Positions 56,637 through 64,000 of a DNA stretch of 64,000 bases are shown piece after piece. Below the pieces are notes generated by a model, which did not search any database, was not told where the DNA came from, and saw only the letters and a list, made by a program, of their open reading frames with translations. Every line of letters starts with the position of its first letter. Position 1 is the stretch's first letter. The stretch comes from Cryptosporangium aurantiacum. Its GTDB lineage: Bacteria > Actinomycetota > Actinomycetes > Mycobacteriales > Cryptosporangiaceae. The stretch lies in NCBI RefSeq assembly GCF_900143005.1, contig NZ_FRCS01000023.1:30654-94653 (forward strand), written 5' to 3'. Made by a program: the position numbers and the translations under genes.

Positions 56637-57455
56637 TCACTTGACAGCGCCGAGCGAGAGACCCTGGACCAACTTGTCCTGGGCGGCGAACCCGGCGGCC
56701 AGCACCGGCAGCGAGATCACCGTCGCGGCGGCGCACACCTTGGCCAGGAACAGGCCCTGGCTGGTGACGAAGCTGGTCAGGAACACCGGAGCGGTCTGTG
56801 CCACGACCCCGGTGAGGACCCGGGCGAACAGCATTTCGTTCCAGCTGAAGATGAAGCAGATGAGCGCGGTGGCCGCGATGCCCGGCATCGCCACCGGCAC
56901 GATCACCCGCCGAAGCACGGTGACCAGCCCGGCGCCGTCGATCGCGGCTGCCTCCAGGATCTCGATCGGCACCTCGGCGAGGAACGACCGCATCATCCAG
57001 ACCGCGATCGGCAGGTTCATCGACGTGTAGAGGATGACCAGCGTCCAGATGTTGTCGAGCATCCCGGCCTGCTGGGCGATCAGGTAGATCGGCAGCAGAC
57101 CGGCGACGACCGGCAGCATCTTTGTCGAGAGGAAGAAGAACAGCACGTCGGTCCACTTGCGGACCGGCCGGATCGAGAGCGCGTAGGCCGCCGGGATCGA
57201 GAGCGCGAGCACGAGCAGCGTGGAGACGATCGACGCGGTCGCCGAGTTGATCAGCGGTGGCCACGGCGAAGCTCCGCTGGTGGCGCCGAAGAACTCGCGG
57301 AAGCCGTCGAGCGTCAGGTCGGCGGCGATCGAGGGTGGGTTGGTGGCGGCGTCCTGCTCGCTGTGGAACGCGGTGAGCACCATCCAGGCCACCGGCAGGA
57401 AGAACGTGATGCCGACGATCCAGGCCAGCAGGCCGAGGAGCGGTTTTGCCCTCAT
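56637..57455 (-). CDS. Sugar ABC transporter permease, MalG-like
   Basis: A 272-residue permease with six helices and the EAA motif (EAAAIDGAGLVTVLRRVIVPVAMPG, residues ~170-195). The start overlaps the MalF-like gene stop by 4 bases. Second permease of a carbohydrate-uptake importer (family CUT1). No ATPase gene is present in the operon, so it probably uses a shared MsiK-type ATPase, as actinomycete sugar importers often do. Confidence 0.93.
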   Translation of the reverse strand: MRAKPLLGLLAWIVGITFFLPVAWMVLTAFHSEQDAATNPPSIAADLTLDGFREFFGATSGASPWPPLINSATASIVSTLLVLALSIPAAYALSIRPVRKWTDVLFFFLSTKMLPVVAGLLPIYLIAQQAGMLDNIWTLVILYTSMNLPIAVWMMRSFLAEVPIEILEAAAIDGAGLVTVLRRVIVPVAMPGIAATALICFIFSWNEMLFARVLTGVVAQTAPVFLTSFVTSQGLFLAKVCAAATVISLPVLAAGFAAQDKLVQGLSLGAVK

Positions 57456-58405
57456 GCCCGACCCTCCTCTTCACGGAACAGGGACGAGACGACCCGCAGC
57501 GCGAACGTCGCGATCGCGATCGTCCCGGCCACCACGACCACACCGGCCGCGGAGGCTCGTCCGTAGTCATGTGCCTGGTAGAACGTGGTGTAGATCGTGT
57601 ACGGCAGGTTCGCCGTGCCCAGGCCGCCGGACGTCAGCGTGAACACCGCGTCGAAGTTCTGGACGATGTAGATCGAACCGAGCAGCGCACCCAGCTCCAG
57701 GTACCGCCGCATGTGCGGCAGCGTGAGGTACCGGAACGTCTGGACCGCCGAAGCGCCGTCGACCTTCGCGGCCTCCAGCGCGTCGAGCGGCTGGCTCTGC
57801 AGGCCGGCGAGCAGGATCAGCATCATGAACGGCGTCCACTGCCAGACCAGGGAGGCCACGACCGCCGCGAGCGGCGCTTCGGTGATCCAGTCCGGTTGCG
57901 GTGCGTCGGCCCCGAACAGCCAGGTCAGGACGCCGTTCAGCAGGCCGTATTCGGGGTTGAACAGCGCGTGCTTCCAGAGCAGCGCGGCCGCCACGGGCAC
58001 GACCAGGAACGGTGCGATCATCAGCGTCCGCACCGCACCGCGGCCGCGGAACGACCGGTTGAGCAGCAGCGCGATGCCGAGCCCGAACACCAGGCTGATC
58101 AGCACGACCGAGACCGTGAGGATGATCGTGGTGATCACCGAGTCGCGCAGCGTCGCGTCGGTGAACACGTCGACGTAGTTGCTGACGCCGGCGAACCCGC
58201 GCTGGTCGGGGTAGAGCGAGTTCCAGTCCATGAACGAGATCACCAGCGTCGCGACGAACGGCAGCTGGGTGACGATGATCAGGAACACCAGGGCCGGCAG
58301 CAGCGGTGCGCGGCGGGACCAGTCCCCGGCCCGGCGCAGCGCGGTCGGCGTGCGCTCGGGGCTCGGCGGAGCCGGTTTCTCTGCGGTCGGAGCGATGGCG
58401 GTCAT
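57452..58405 (-). CDS. Sugar ABC transporter permease, MalF-like
   Basis: A 317-residue permease with six helices and the EAA loop (EAAKVDGASAVQTFRYLTLPHMRR). I chose the ATG at 58405 because AGAGGGG lies upstream and the preceding open sequence looks noncoding. It pairs with the MalG-like permease. Confidence 0.93.
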   Translation of the reverse strand: MTAIAPTAEKPAPPSPERTPTALRRAGDWSRRAPLLPALVFLIIVTQLPFVATLVISFMDWNSLYPDQRGFAGVSNYVDVFTDATLRDSVITTIILTVSVVLISLVFGLGIALLLNRSFRGRGAVRTLMIAPFLVVPVAAALLWKHALFNPEYGLLNGVLTWLFGADAPQPDWITEAPLAAVVASLVWQWTPFMMLILLAGLQSQPLDALEAAKVDGASAVQTFRYLTLPHMRRYLELGALLGSIYIVQNFDAVFTLTSGGLGTANLPYTIYTTFYQAHDYGRASAAGVVVVAGTIAIATFALRVVSSLFREEEGRA

Positions 58406-58473
58406 CGGATAACCCCTCTCGGCGCCATCGGAGGGCCCGGCCGGGCCGTGGTGCAGCCCGGCCGGGAGGGGGA

Positions 58474-59841
58474 TCACTTGTATTTGTCAGCGACCTTCTG
58501 AGCCAGTTCCTGGCCCTTGTCCAGCGCTTCCTTGACCGACTGCCGACCGGCGATCGCCGCGCTCACTTCCTGGGAGACCTGTGTCCCCAGGTCGGTGAAT
58601 TCGGGGATGCCGACGAACTGGATGCCGGGCGCGGGTCGGGGCTGCACACCGGGGTTCTCCGGGTCGGCGTTGGTGATCGCCAGGTCGGTGACCTTGTAGA
58701 ACGCCGAGGCGGCTTCCTGGTACTTCGGGTTGTCGTAGAGCGACTGGCGCTTACCCGACGGCACCTTCGCCCAGCCGAGCTTGGTGCCGACCAGCTCCTC
58801 GTACTTCTTGCTCGACGCCCAGGAGATGAACTTCCAGGCGTTGTCCTGGCGCTTGCTGGCCTTCTGGATGCCCCAGGCCCAGGTGTAGAGCCAGCCGGAG
58901 CTCTTGGTCTTGACGACCGGCGCCTCGACGTAACCGAGCTTGCCCGAGACCGGGGAGTCGCTCGCCTCCAGCGAACCGGCGGCGGACGTGGCGTCGTACC
59001 ACATCGCGACCTTGCCCTGCTGCATGTTGTTCAGGCACTCGGTGAAGCCGGCCTGCGGAGCGCCCGACTCGCCGTGCTTGCGGACCAGATCCACATAGAA
59101 CTGCGTGGCCTGCTGGAACTCCGGCGCGTTGACCTTCGGCGTCCAGTCCTTCTCGAACCAGGTACCGCCGAACGTGTTGACGACGGTGGTCAGCGGCGCG
59201 AACACCTCACCCCAGCCGGGCAGGCCACGGAGGCAGATGCCGCGCATGCCGGGCTGTGCGTTGTCGACCTTGGCGGCGAGGTCGGCGACCTGCTGCCAGG
59301 TCGGCTTCTCCGGCATCGTCAGACCCTTGGCCTGGAACACGTCCTTGCGGTACATGAGGAACGAGGACTCGCCGTAGAACGGCTCGGCGTAGAGCTTGCC
59401 GTCCTCCGCGGTCAGCGACTTCGTCATCGAGCCGAGGACGTCGTCCTGGTCGAACTCGCTGTCCTTGCTCACGTAGTCGTCGAGCGGCGCGAGCCAGTTG
59501 TTCTTCGCGTACGACGGCACCTCGAAGTTCGAGATCGTCGCGACGTCGTACTGACCGGCCTGACTGGAGAACTCCTGGCTGATCTTGTCCCGGACGTCAT
59601 TCTCCGGCAGGACCGTGTAGTTGACCTTGATGCCGGTCTCTTTGGTGAAGTTGTCCGCGGTCAGCTTCTGGATGTCGAGCATCTGGGGGTTGTTGACCAT
59701 CAGGACGTTGACGGTCTTGCCGTCGCTCGACGTACCACCGCCGCCCGCGCCGCTACAGGCGCTGAGCGCCATCGACGCGAGGACAACACACGATACCGAT
59801 GCGATTACTCTGCGTAATGGCGTAGAGCCAACGCGAGCCAC
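58474..59841 (-). CDS. Sugar ABC transporter binding lipoprotein
   Basis: A 455-residue family-1 solute-binding lipoprotein: signal peptide with lipobox LSAC near residue 28, a Gly/Ser linker, then two lobes including FVPSYAKNNWLAPLDDYV-type segments and WLYTWAWGIQKASKRQDNAWKF. This composition is typical of polyol/oligosaccharide-binding proteins. The GTG at 59841 has GGAGG 5 bases upstream. It captures the sugar for the MalF/MalG-like permeases. Confidence 0.93.
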   Translation of the reverse strand: MARVGSTPLRRVIASVSCVVLASMALSACSGAGGGGTSSDGKTVNVLMVNNPQMLDIQKLTADNFTKETGIKVNYTVLPENDVRDKISQEFSSQAGQYDVATISNFEVPSYAKNNWLAPLDDYVSKDSEFDQDDVLGSMTKSLTAEDGKLYAEPFYGESSFLMYRKDVFQAKGLTMPEKPTWQQVADLAAKVDNAQPGMRGICLRGLPGWGEVFAPLTTVVNTFGGTWFEKDWTPKVNAPEFQQATQFYVDLVRKHGESGAPQAGFTECLNNMQQGKVAMWYDATSAAGSLEASDSPVSGKLGYVEAPVVKTKSSGWLYTWAWGIQKASKRQDNAWKFISWASSKKYEELVGTKLGWAKVPSGKRQSLYDNPKYQEAASAFYKVTDLAITNADPENPGVQPRPAPGIQFVGIPEFTDLGTQVSQEVSAAIAGRQSVKEALDKGQELAQKVADKYK

Positions 59842-59894
59842 GAGCGCCTCCGCGGGGGATAAAGGGGGTTGGTTGTTACGGAACGCAATGCGGG

Positions 59895-60839
59895 TTACGG
59901 GCCTGCTGCGGGAACTCCGAGGTCGTAGATCCGGATGCGATCGAGGTCGGCCGTCGCGGCGACGTTCCCCGAGGTCGAGGGCAGAAGACAGGCGGCAGTA
60001 CCCCAGGCCACGGCGGTCCGGAGCCGCCCAGCCGGATCAGGGCCCTCGCTGAGCCACCCGGCCAGCAGCGCGTCGCCGGCCCCTGCGGTGTTCACCGGGG
60101 TCACCGGCGGTCCGGACGCATGCAGCGCAGCCTCCACGTCGACCCAGACCGCTCCGTCCGGCCCGAGGCTGACCAGGACCCCGCCGCCGGTCTGACCGGC
60201 CAGCGTGTGCGCCGCGTCGAGCGCGGCCCGCACGAGCGGCCGCCCGCCGGGTGGGAACACCCGGCCGGTGAGCTCCGCCAACTCCTCGGCGTTCGGCGCC
60301 AGCACGTCGGGCCCGGCCTCGACCGCCGCGGCCAGCGCCTCACCGGAGGCGTCCACCGCAGTCTGCGCACCGGCCAGGCGTCCGGCCTCGACGATCCGGC
60401 CGATCAGCTCCGGCGGCGTGTCCGGCGGGAGCGATCCGCTGCACACCACCCAGTCCGCGCCCAGTGCCAGGTCCGCGACGGCGGTGACCAGCGCGTCGGC
60501 GTCCGCGGCGGTGAGCGGGCTGCCCGGCGCGTTGACCTTCGTGGTGCGACCGGGCTCGAGCAGCGTCACGTTCGTGCGGACCGGGGCGTCGGTCGCGACG
60601 ATCCGGTGCGGGAGGCCTTCGGCCTCCAGCAGCGAGCCCAGGTGAGTGCCTTCCGGTCCGCCCGCAGGCAGTACCACGGCGGTGCGGACGCCGACCGCGT
60701 GCAAAGCTCGGGCGACGTTGACGCCCTTGCCGCTCGCCTCCACGGTGTCGACCGCGGCCCGGTTGAGTTCGCCGAGCCGGATGCCGGTCAGCGTGAACGT
60801 GCGATCCAGGCTGGGGTTCGGCGTAACGGTGAGGATCAT
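59895..60839 (-). CDS. PfkB-family sugar-phosphate kinase (FruK/LacC type)
   Basis: A 314-residue kinase: LTVTPNPSLDRTF and ASGKGVNVARAL bind the sugar phosphate as in 1-phosphofructokinase and tagatose-6-phosphate kinase. NTAGAGDALLAGWL holds the catalytic Asp and anion hole, and a CSGSLPP stretch matches the family. It starts 4 bases before the DeoR stop (ATGA). It probably phosphorylates a keto-sugar phosphate made by the operon. Second gene of the operon. Confidence 0.9.
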   Translation of the reverse strand: MILTVTPNPSLDRTFTLTGIRLGELNRAAVDTVEASGKGVNVARALHAVGVRTAVVLPAGGPEGTHLGSLLEAEGLPHRIVATDAPVRTNVTLLEPGRTTKVNAPGSPLTAADADALVTAVADLALGADWVVCSGSLPPDTPPELIGRIVEAGRLAGAQTAVDASGEALAAAVEAGPDVLAPNAEELAELTGRVFPPGGRPLVRAALDAAHTLAGQTGGGVLVSLGPDGAVWVDVEAALHASGPPVTPVNTAGAGDALLAGWLSEGPDPAGRLRTAVAWGTAACLLPSTSGNVAATADLDRIRIYDLGVPAAGP

Positions 60840-61597
60840 GCCCGGATCACCTGTGGCCCGAGTACGGAGTAGCGCTGCGCTTCGACGGCGGACAGGCCGG
60901 TGTCGGTGACGATCGCCTCGAAGTCGGCGACCGACGCGAACCGGCAGAAGCTGTTCACGCCGAACTTCGTGTGGACGCCGGCGAAGACCCGCCGCCGGGA
61001 TGCCCGGACGACCTGGGCCTTGACGTTGGCGACCGCGGGGTCGGGCGTCGTCAGGCCGTAACGACGGGAGATGCCGTTGGCGCCGAGGAACGCCAGGTCG
61101 ATGACGAACCCGGCGAGCATCTGGGTGGCCCAGTGGTCGACGGTGGCCAGCGTCCGGCCGCGCACCCGGCCGCCGAGCAGGTAGACCGTCGTATCCGGCT
61201 TGGTGGCCAGGTGGCTCGCGACCGGGATGCTCGCGGTGATCACGGTGAGCGGTCGGCCGGGCGGCAGGGCCTCGGCGACCAGTTGCGGGCCGAAGCCCTC
61301 GTCGATGTAGATCGTCTCGGCGTCCCCGAGTAACTCGACGGACGCGGCAGCGATCCGACGCTTCTCCGGCACCCGGAGCGTCGCACGGTTGGCGAGGTTC
61401 GTCTCGAAGCCGGCACTCTCCACCGGGTAGGCGCCGCCGTGCGTGCGCCGGACCAGCCCGTGCTGTTCGAGCAGCCGGAGGTCGCGGCGGACGGTCTCCG
61501 GCGCGACGGCCAGGTCCGCCGCGATGCCGCTCACCTCTACCCGACCGTCGCTGCGGGCCCGGGCGAGGATGCGGTGTTGACGTTCCTCAGCACGCAT
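60836..61597 (-). CDS. DeoR-family transcriptional regulator
   Basis: A 253-residue regulator: a DeoR helix-turn-helix (RQHRILARARSDGRVEVSGIAADLAVAPETVRRDLRLLEQ, residues 7-46; HGGAY follows), then the sugar-phosphate isomerase-like domain (IYIDEGFGPQLVAEAL, VITASIPVA, VDLAFLGANGISRRYGLTTPDP). It senses a sugar phosphate and represses its operon. First gene of the polyol operon; palindromes in its leader are likely self-operators. Confidence 0.93.
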   Translation of the reverse strand: MRAEERQHRILARARSDGRVEVSGIAADLAVAPETVRRDLRLLEQHGLVRRTHGGAYPVESAGFETNLANRATLRVPEKRRIAAASVELLGDAETIYIDEGFGPQLVAEALPPGRPLTVITASIPVASHLATKPDTTVYLLGGRVRGRTLATVDHWATQMLAGFVIDLAFLGANGISRRYGLTTPDPAVANVKAQVVRASRRRVFAGVHTKFGVNSFCRFASVADFEAIVTDTGLSAVEAQRYSVLGPQVIRA

Positions 61598-61620
61598 CCC
61601 GGGCCCCCTTCGGCGACGGT

Positions 61621-61640
61621 CCGAGTCGGCGGCGACTCGG
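61621..61640. promoter_or_regulatory. Palindrome in the deoR leader
   Basis: CCGAGTCG-GCGG-CGACTCGG, perfect 8-base arms, 24 bases upstream of the DeoR start. A second inverted repeat, ACCTGTT (61658-61664) with AACAGGT (61688-61694), brackets a candidate promoter (TTGGAG, 17 bases, TAAACA on the minus strand). One or both may be DeoR operators. Confidence 0.45.
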
Positions 61641-61863
61641 CTGTTCTCGGTTCTGTGACCTGTTTAACACCTCCTTTTAATGGCTCCAACAGGTTGTGTG
61701 GGCGGAATGCCGCCCGTTCTTGCCCGTTTAGCTAATGGTTATGAGTGCTGCTCAGCACACGATCCCGGGATCTGCGCGTCGGTGCGCCTGCCCGAAACCG
61801 GGCTCGGCCGTGCCCGTATGACGCCCGTCCGGTTCAGCCGGGCGTCACGGTGGACGGGCACGA

Positions 61864-62031
61864 TCACTCCTCGGTGATCGTTCCCTCCGCCGGTTGAAGG
61901 TCGGGCTGCTCGCCGCGCCCGGTGTCGGTCGGCCGCGTCGCGGTCGGGCTCTCCGCCGGTTCCGGGTCGGCACCGGACTCCAGGTCCCCGTCGACCCAAC
62001 GCTGATCGCCGTCCACCCATGGCTGGCTCAT
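61864..62031 (-). CDS. Small acidic protein with duplicated WVDGD
   Basis: A 55-residue, strongly acidic, Pro/Thr-rich protein starting SQPWVDGDQRWVDGDLESG, with the WVDGD unit repeated. The ATG at 62031 has GGGAGC upstream, so translation is plausible. No family recognised; it may be intrinsically disordered. It faces away from korA and stops 224 bases before the start of the deoR gene. Confidence 0.5.
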   Translation of the reverse strand: MSQPWVDGDQRWVDGDLESGADPEPAESPTATRPTDTGRGEQPDLQPAEGTITEE

Positions 62032-62483
62032 CTCTGCTCCCCTCGGTCGTGGCCACGTCGCCTCAGCGGAGTACCCACCCGCCGTGGAAAGCACCGGTGA
62101 CGCGTCAGGTGGAGCGAGAACCTTCGGAGTGGAACCAAACGTTCGGTCCGCACCTTTCCGACACTGGGTGACATATTTTCGCTGGTCACCGATGGTGATC
62201 GTCGCGTCGGCCCGGGCGAACCTCGCCCCTTCGCCCGAAGACCCCGCCGACCGGCCCGAAGACCCTGGACGACCGAACAGTTTCCAGGCCGCCCGAGCGG
62301 CCGGGCCCTGCACAACGGGTAACCTTCGGCGTCGCCCGTTAGGGCGACCTATGTGACGGCGGTAACAAGAGTCTCGGCGTCGCACCGAAAGCCGAGAAGA
62401 CTGACATACCGACGTAGCATCGGGAACAAAGTCCGGCAACAGGCCGCACCGGGGCCCGAGGTGTGGCAGAGGAGGACAGCCGA
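62032..62483. other. 452-bp korA upstream region, no gene seen
   Basis: No convincing gene. It holds the AT-rich GACATATTTTCGCTG (62160s) that could be a promoter core, and a leader hairpin TCTCGGC (62372-62378) with GCCGAGA (62391-62397), about 85 bases before korA. A long korA leader or attenuator-like control is possible but not shown. Confidence 0.5.
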
Positions 62484-64000
62484 GTGAGCAAGCAGGTCCA
62501 GCGGTTGGACCGTGTGGTGATCCGGTTTGCCGGGGATTCCGGTGATGGGATGCAGTTGACCGGGGATCGGTTCACGTCGGAGACCGCGTCGTTCGGGAAT
62601 GATCTGTCGACGTTGCCGAATTTCCCGGCGGAGATTCGGGCGCCTCAGGGGACGTTGCCGGGGGTGTCGAGTTTTCAGGTGCACTTCGCTGATCACGACA
62701 TCATGACGCCGGGGGATCGGCCGGATGTGTTGGTGGCGATGAACCCGGCGGCGTTGAAGGCGAATCTGGGTGATTTGCCGCGTGGGGCGACGATCATCGT
62801 GGATACCCATGACTTCACCAAGCGGGCTTTGGCGAAGGTCGGCTACCAGGCGAATCCGCTCGAGGACGGGTCTCTGGAGGCCTACCACGTCCACTCGCTG
62901 GAGCTGACCGACCTGACGCTGCAGGCTGTGGAGGGCCTCGGGCTCTCCCGCAAGGACGCCGGCCGGGCGAAGAACATGTTCGCCCTCGGTCTGGTGTCCT
63001 GGCTCTACTCCCGGCCGGTGGATTCGACCATCGGGTTCTTGGAGAAGAAGTTCGCGACCAAGCCCGAGGTGGCCGCCGCGAACGTCGCGGCGCTCAAGGC
63101 CGGCTGGAACTACGGCGAGACCACCGAGGACTTCTCGGTCACGTACGAGGTCAAGCCCGCGCCGATGCCGCAGGGCACCTACCGGAACATCTCCGGCAAC
63201 CTCGCCCTGGCCTACGGCCTGCTGGCTGCCGGGCAACGCGCCGAACTCCCGATCTTCCTGGGCGCCTACCCGATCACCCCCGCCTCGGACGTGCTGCACG
63301 AACTGTCGAAGCACAAGCGGTTCGGAGTGCGGGCGTTCCAGGCCGAGGACGAGATCGCCGCGATCGGCGCCACCCTCGGCGCGAGCTTCGGTGGGGCGCT
63401 CGGCATCACCACCTCCTCCGGCCCGGGCATCGCGCTGAAGTCCGAGACCATCGGTCTGGCCGTCAGCCTGGAGCTGCCGCTGGTCATCGTCGACGTCCAG
63501 CGCGGTGGGCCCTCCACGGGCCTGCCGACCAAGACCGAGCAGTCGGACCTGTTGCAGGCGATGTTCGGCCGCAACGGTGAAGCCCCGGTGCCGATCGTCG
63601 CCCCGCGGTCGCCGTCGGACTGTTTCGACGCGGCGATCGAGGCCGCGCGGATCGCGATCACCTACCGCACACCGGTGTTCCTGCTCTCCGACGGGTACCT
63701 CGCGAACGGCTCGGAGCCGTGGCAGGTGCCGTCCGTGGAGAACCTTCCGGATCTGCGCACGGAATTCGCGACCGAACGCAACCACGGCGAGGAGTTCTGG
63801 CCGTATCTGCGTGACCCGGAGACCTTGGCCCGGCCGTGGGCGGTCCCCGGCACGCCCGGTCTCGAACACCGGATCGGCGGGATCGAGAAGGCTGACGGGT
63901 CGGGCAACATCTCCTACGACCCGGCCAACCACGACCTGATGGTCCGCACCCGCCAAGCCAAGATCGACGGCATCGCCCGCTCGATCCCCGCCCTCGAGGT
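62484..64000 (+). CDS. korA: 2-oxoacid:ferredoxin oxidoreductase alpha/gamma subunit KorA (3' end outside window)
   Basis: At least 505 codons, still open at the window end. Residues about 10-190 are the gamma domain (VIRFAGDSGDGMQLTGD, PNFPAEIRAPQGTLPG); from about 220 comes the alpha, pyrimidine-binding domain (GAYPITPASDVLHELSKHKRFG, in pieces; QAEDEIAAIGA; DVQRGGPSTGLPTKTEQSDL). With KorB it makes 2-oxoglutarate or 2-oxoacid oxidation with ferredoxin in the TCA cycle. The GTG at 62484 has GGAGGA 9 bases upstream. The first ~110 codons use many NNG/NNT codons; the rest NNC/NNG. korB would follow outside the window. Confidence 0.93.
   Translation, partial: MSKQVQRLDRVVIRFAGDSGDGMQLTGDRFTSETASFGNDLSTLPNFPAEIRAPQGTLPGVSSFQVHFADHDIMTPGDRPDVLVAMNPAALKANLGDLPRGATIIVDTHDFTKRALAKVGYQANPLEDGSLEAYHVHSLELTDLTLQAVEGLGLSRKDAGRAKNMFALGLVSWLYSRPVDSTIGFLEKKFATKPEVAAANVAALKAGWNYGETTEDFSVTYEVKPAPMPQGTYRNISGNLALAYGLLAAGQRAELPIFLGAYPITPASDVLHELSKHKRFGVRAFQAEDEIAAIGATLGASFGGALGITTSSGPGIALKSETIGLAVSLELPLVIVDVQRGGPSTGLPTKTEQSDLLQAMFGRNGEAPVPIVAPRSPSDCFDAAIEAARIAITYRTPVFLLSDGYLANGSEPWQVPSVENLPDLRTEFATERNHGEEFWPYLRDPETLARPWAVPGTPGLEHRIGGIEKADGSGNISYDPANHDLMVRTRQAKIDGIARSIPALE

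Noticed and set aside
62349..63956. Minus-strand open frame opposite korA
   Set aside because: Shadow of korA; low-complexity and without a start signal.

Overview
The window is high-GC DNA with NNC/NNG-biased codons, GTG starts and many ATGA/GTGA stop-start overlaps. It carries Nuo subunits, a SigE-family sigma factor, an ECF41 (SigJ) sigma factor and HisKA_3 kinases. All of this points to the chromosome of a filamentous-type actinomycete (Actinomycetes; a Frankia/Cryptosporangium-like lineage is a guess). I see no rRNA, tRNA, CRISPR array, phage or IS element. About 65 protein genes can be supported.

Layout. (1) 1-9.4 kb: end of a histidine kinase with a degenerate phosphoacceptor site; SigE-family sigma plus membrane anti-sigma-like protein; M20 amidohydrolase; DUF5937/ArsR regulator; ltrA, sigJ (ECF41) and a free-standing copy of the ECF41 C-terminal domain, with matching candidate SigJ promoters before ltrA and before the small gene; DHA2 exporter with its MarR regulator and repeated boxes. 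(2) 9.4-16 kb: LuxR/histidine-kinase pair, nucleotidyltransferase, NlpC/P60 endopeptidase, DedA-PAP2 fusion with a small antisense gene. (3) 16-22.3 kb, all minus strand: a NarL-type response regulator, an 1140-residue protein fusing a membrane histidine kinase to an astacin metalloprotease and a YbaY-like domain through an 18-bp-repeat linker, an unknown 157-residue protein, and a NAL1/trypsin-like protein whose catalytic His appears lost. (4) 22.4-27.5 kb: SMP-30 lactonase, two coupled MFS paralogues divergent from a CGNR regulator across a perfect 18-nt palindrome, HtpX. (5) 27.6-46.6 kb: an incomplete, split complex I set (nuoC-H-I-J-K-L-M-N, nuoB, nuoA; no D, E, F or G). It is interrupted by plus-strand tetR-MFS and tauCAB-like modules; nuoA ends an operon resembling E. 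coli yjfLMC. (6) 46.8-53 kb: a TIR-TIR-NTPase-TIR protein, a polar amino-acid ABC importer, an MFS carrier. (7) 53.1-61.6 kb: one minus-strand polyol/sugar operon (DeoR, PfkB kinase, ABC binding protein and two permeases, zinc dehydrogenase, 2-hydroxyacid dehydrogenase, FGGY kinase). (8) 61.9-64 kb: a small acidic protein and the 5' part of korA, cut by the window end.

The items most worth follow-up are the kinase-astacin fusion, the triple-TIR NTPase, the self-contained SigJ circuit, and the dispersed, DEFG-less complex I set.
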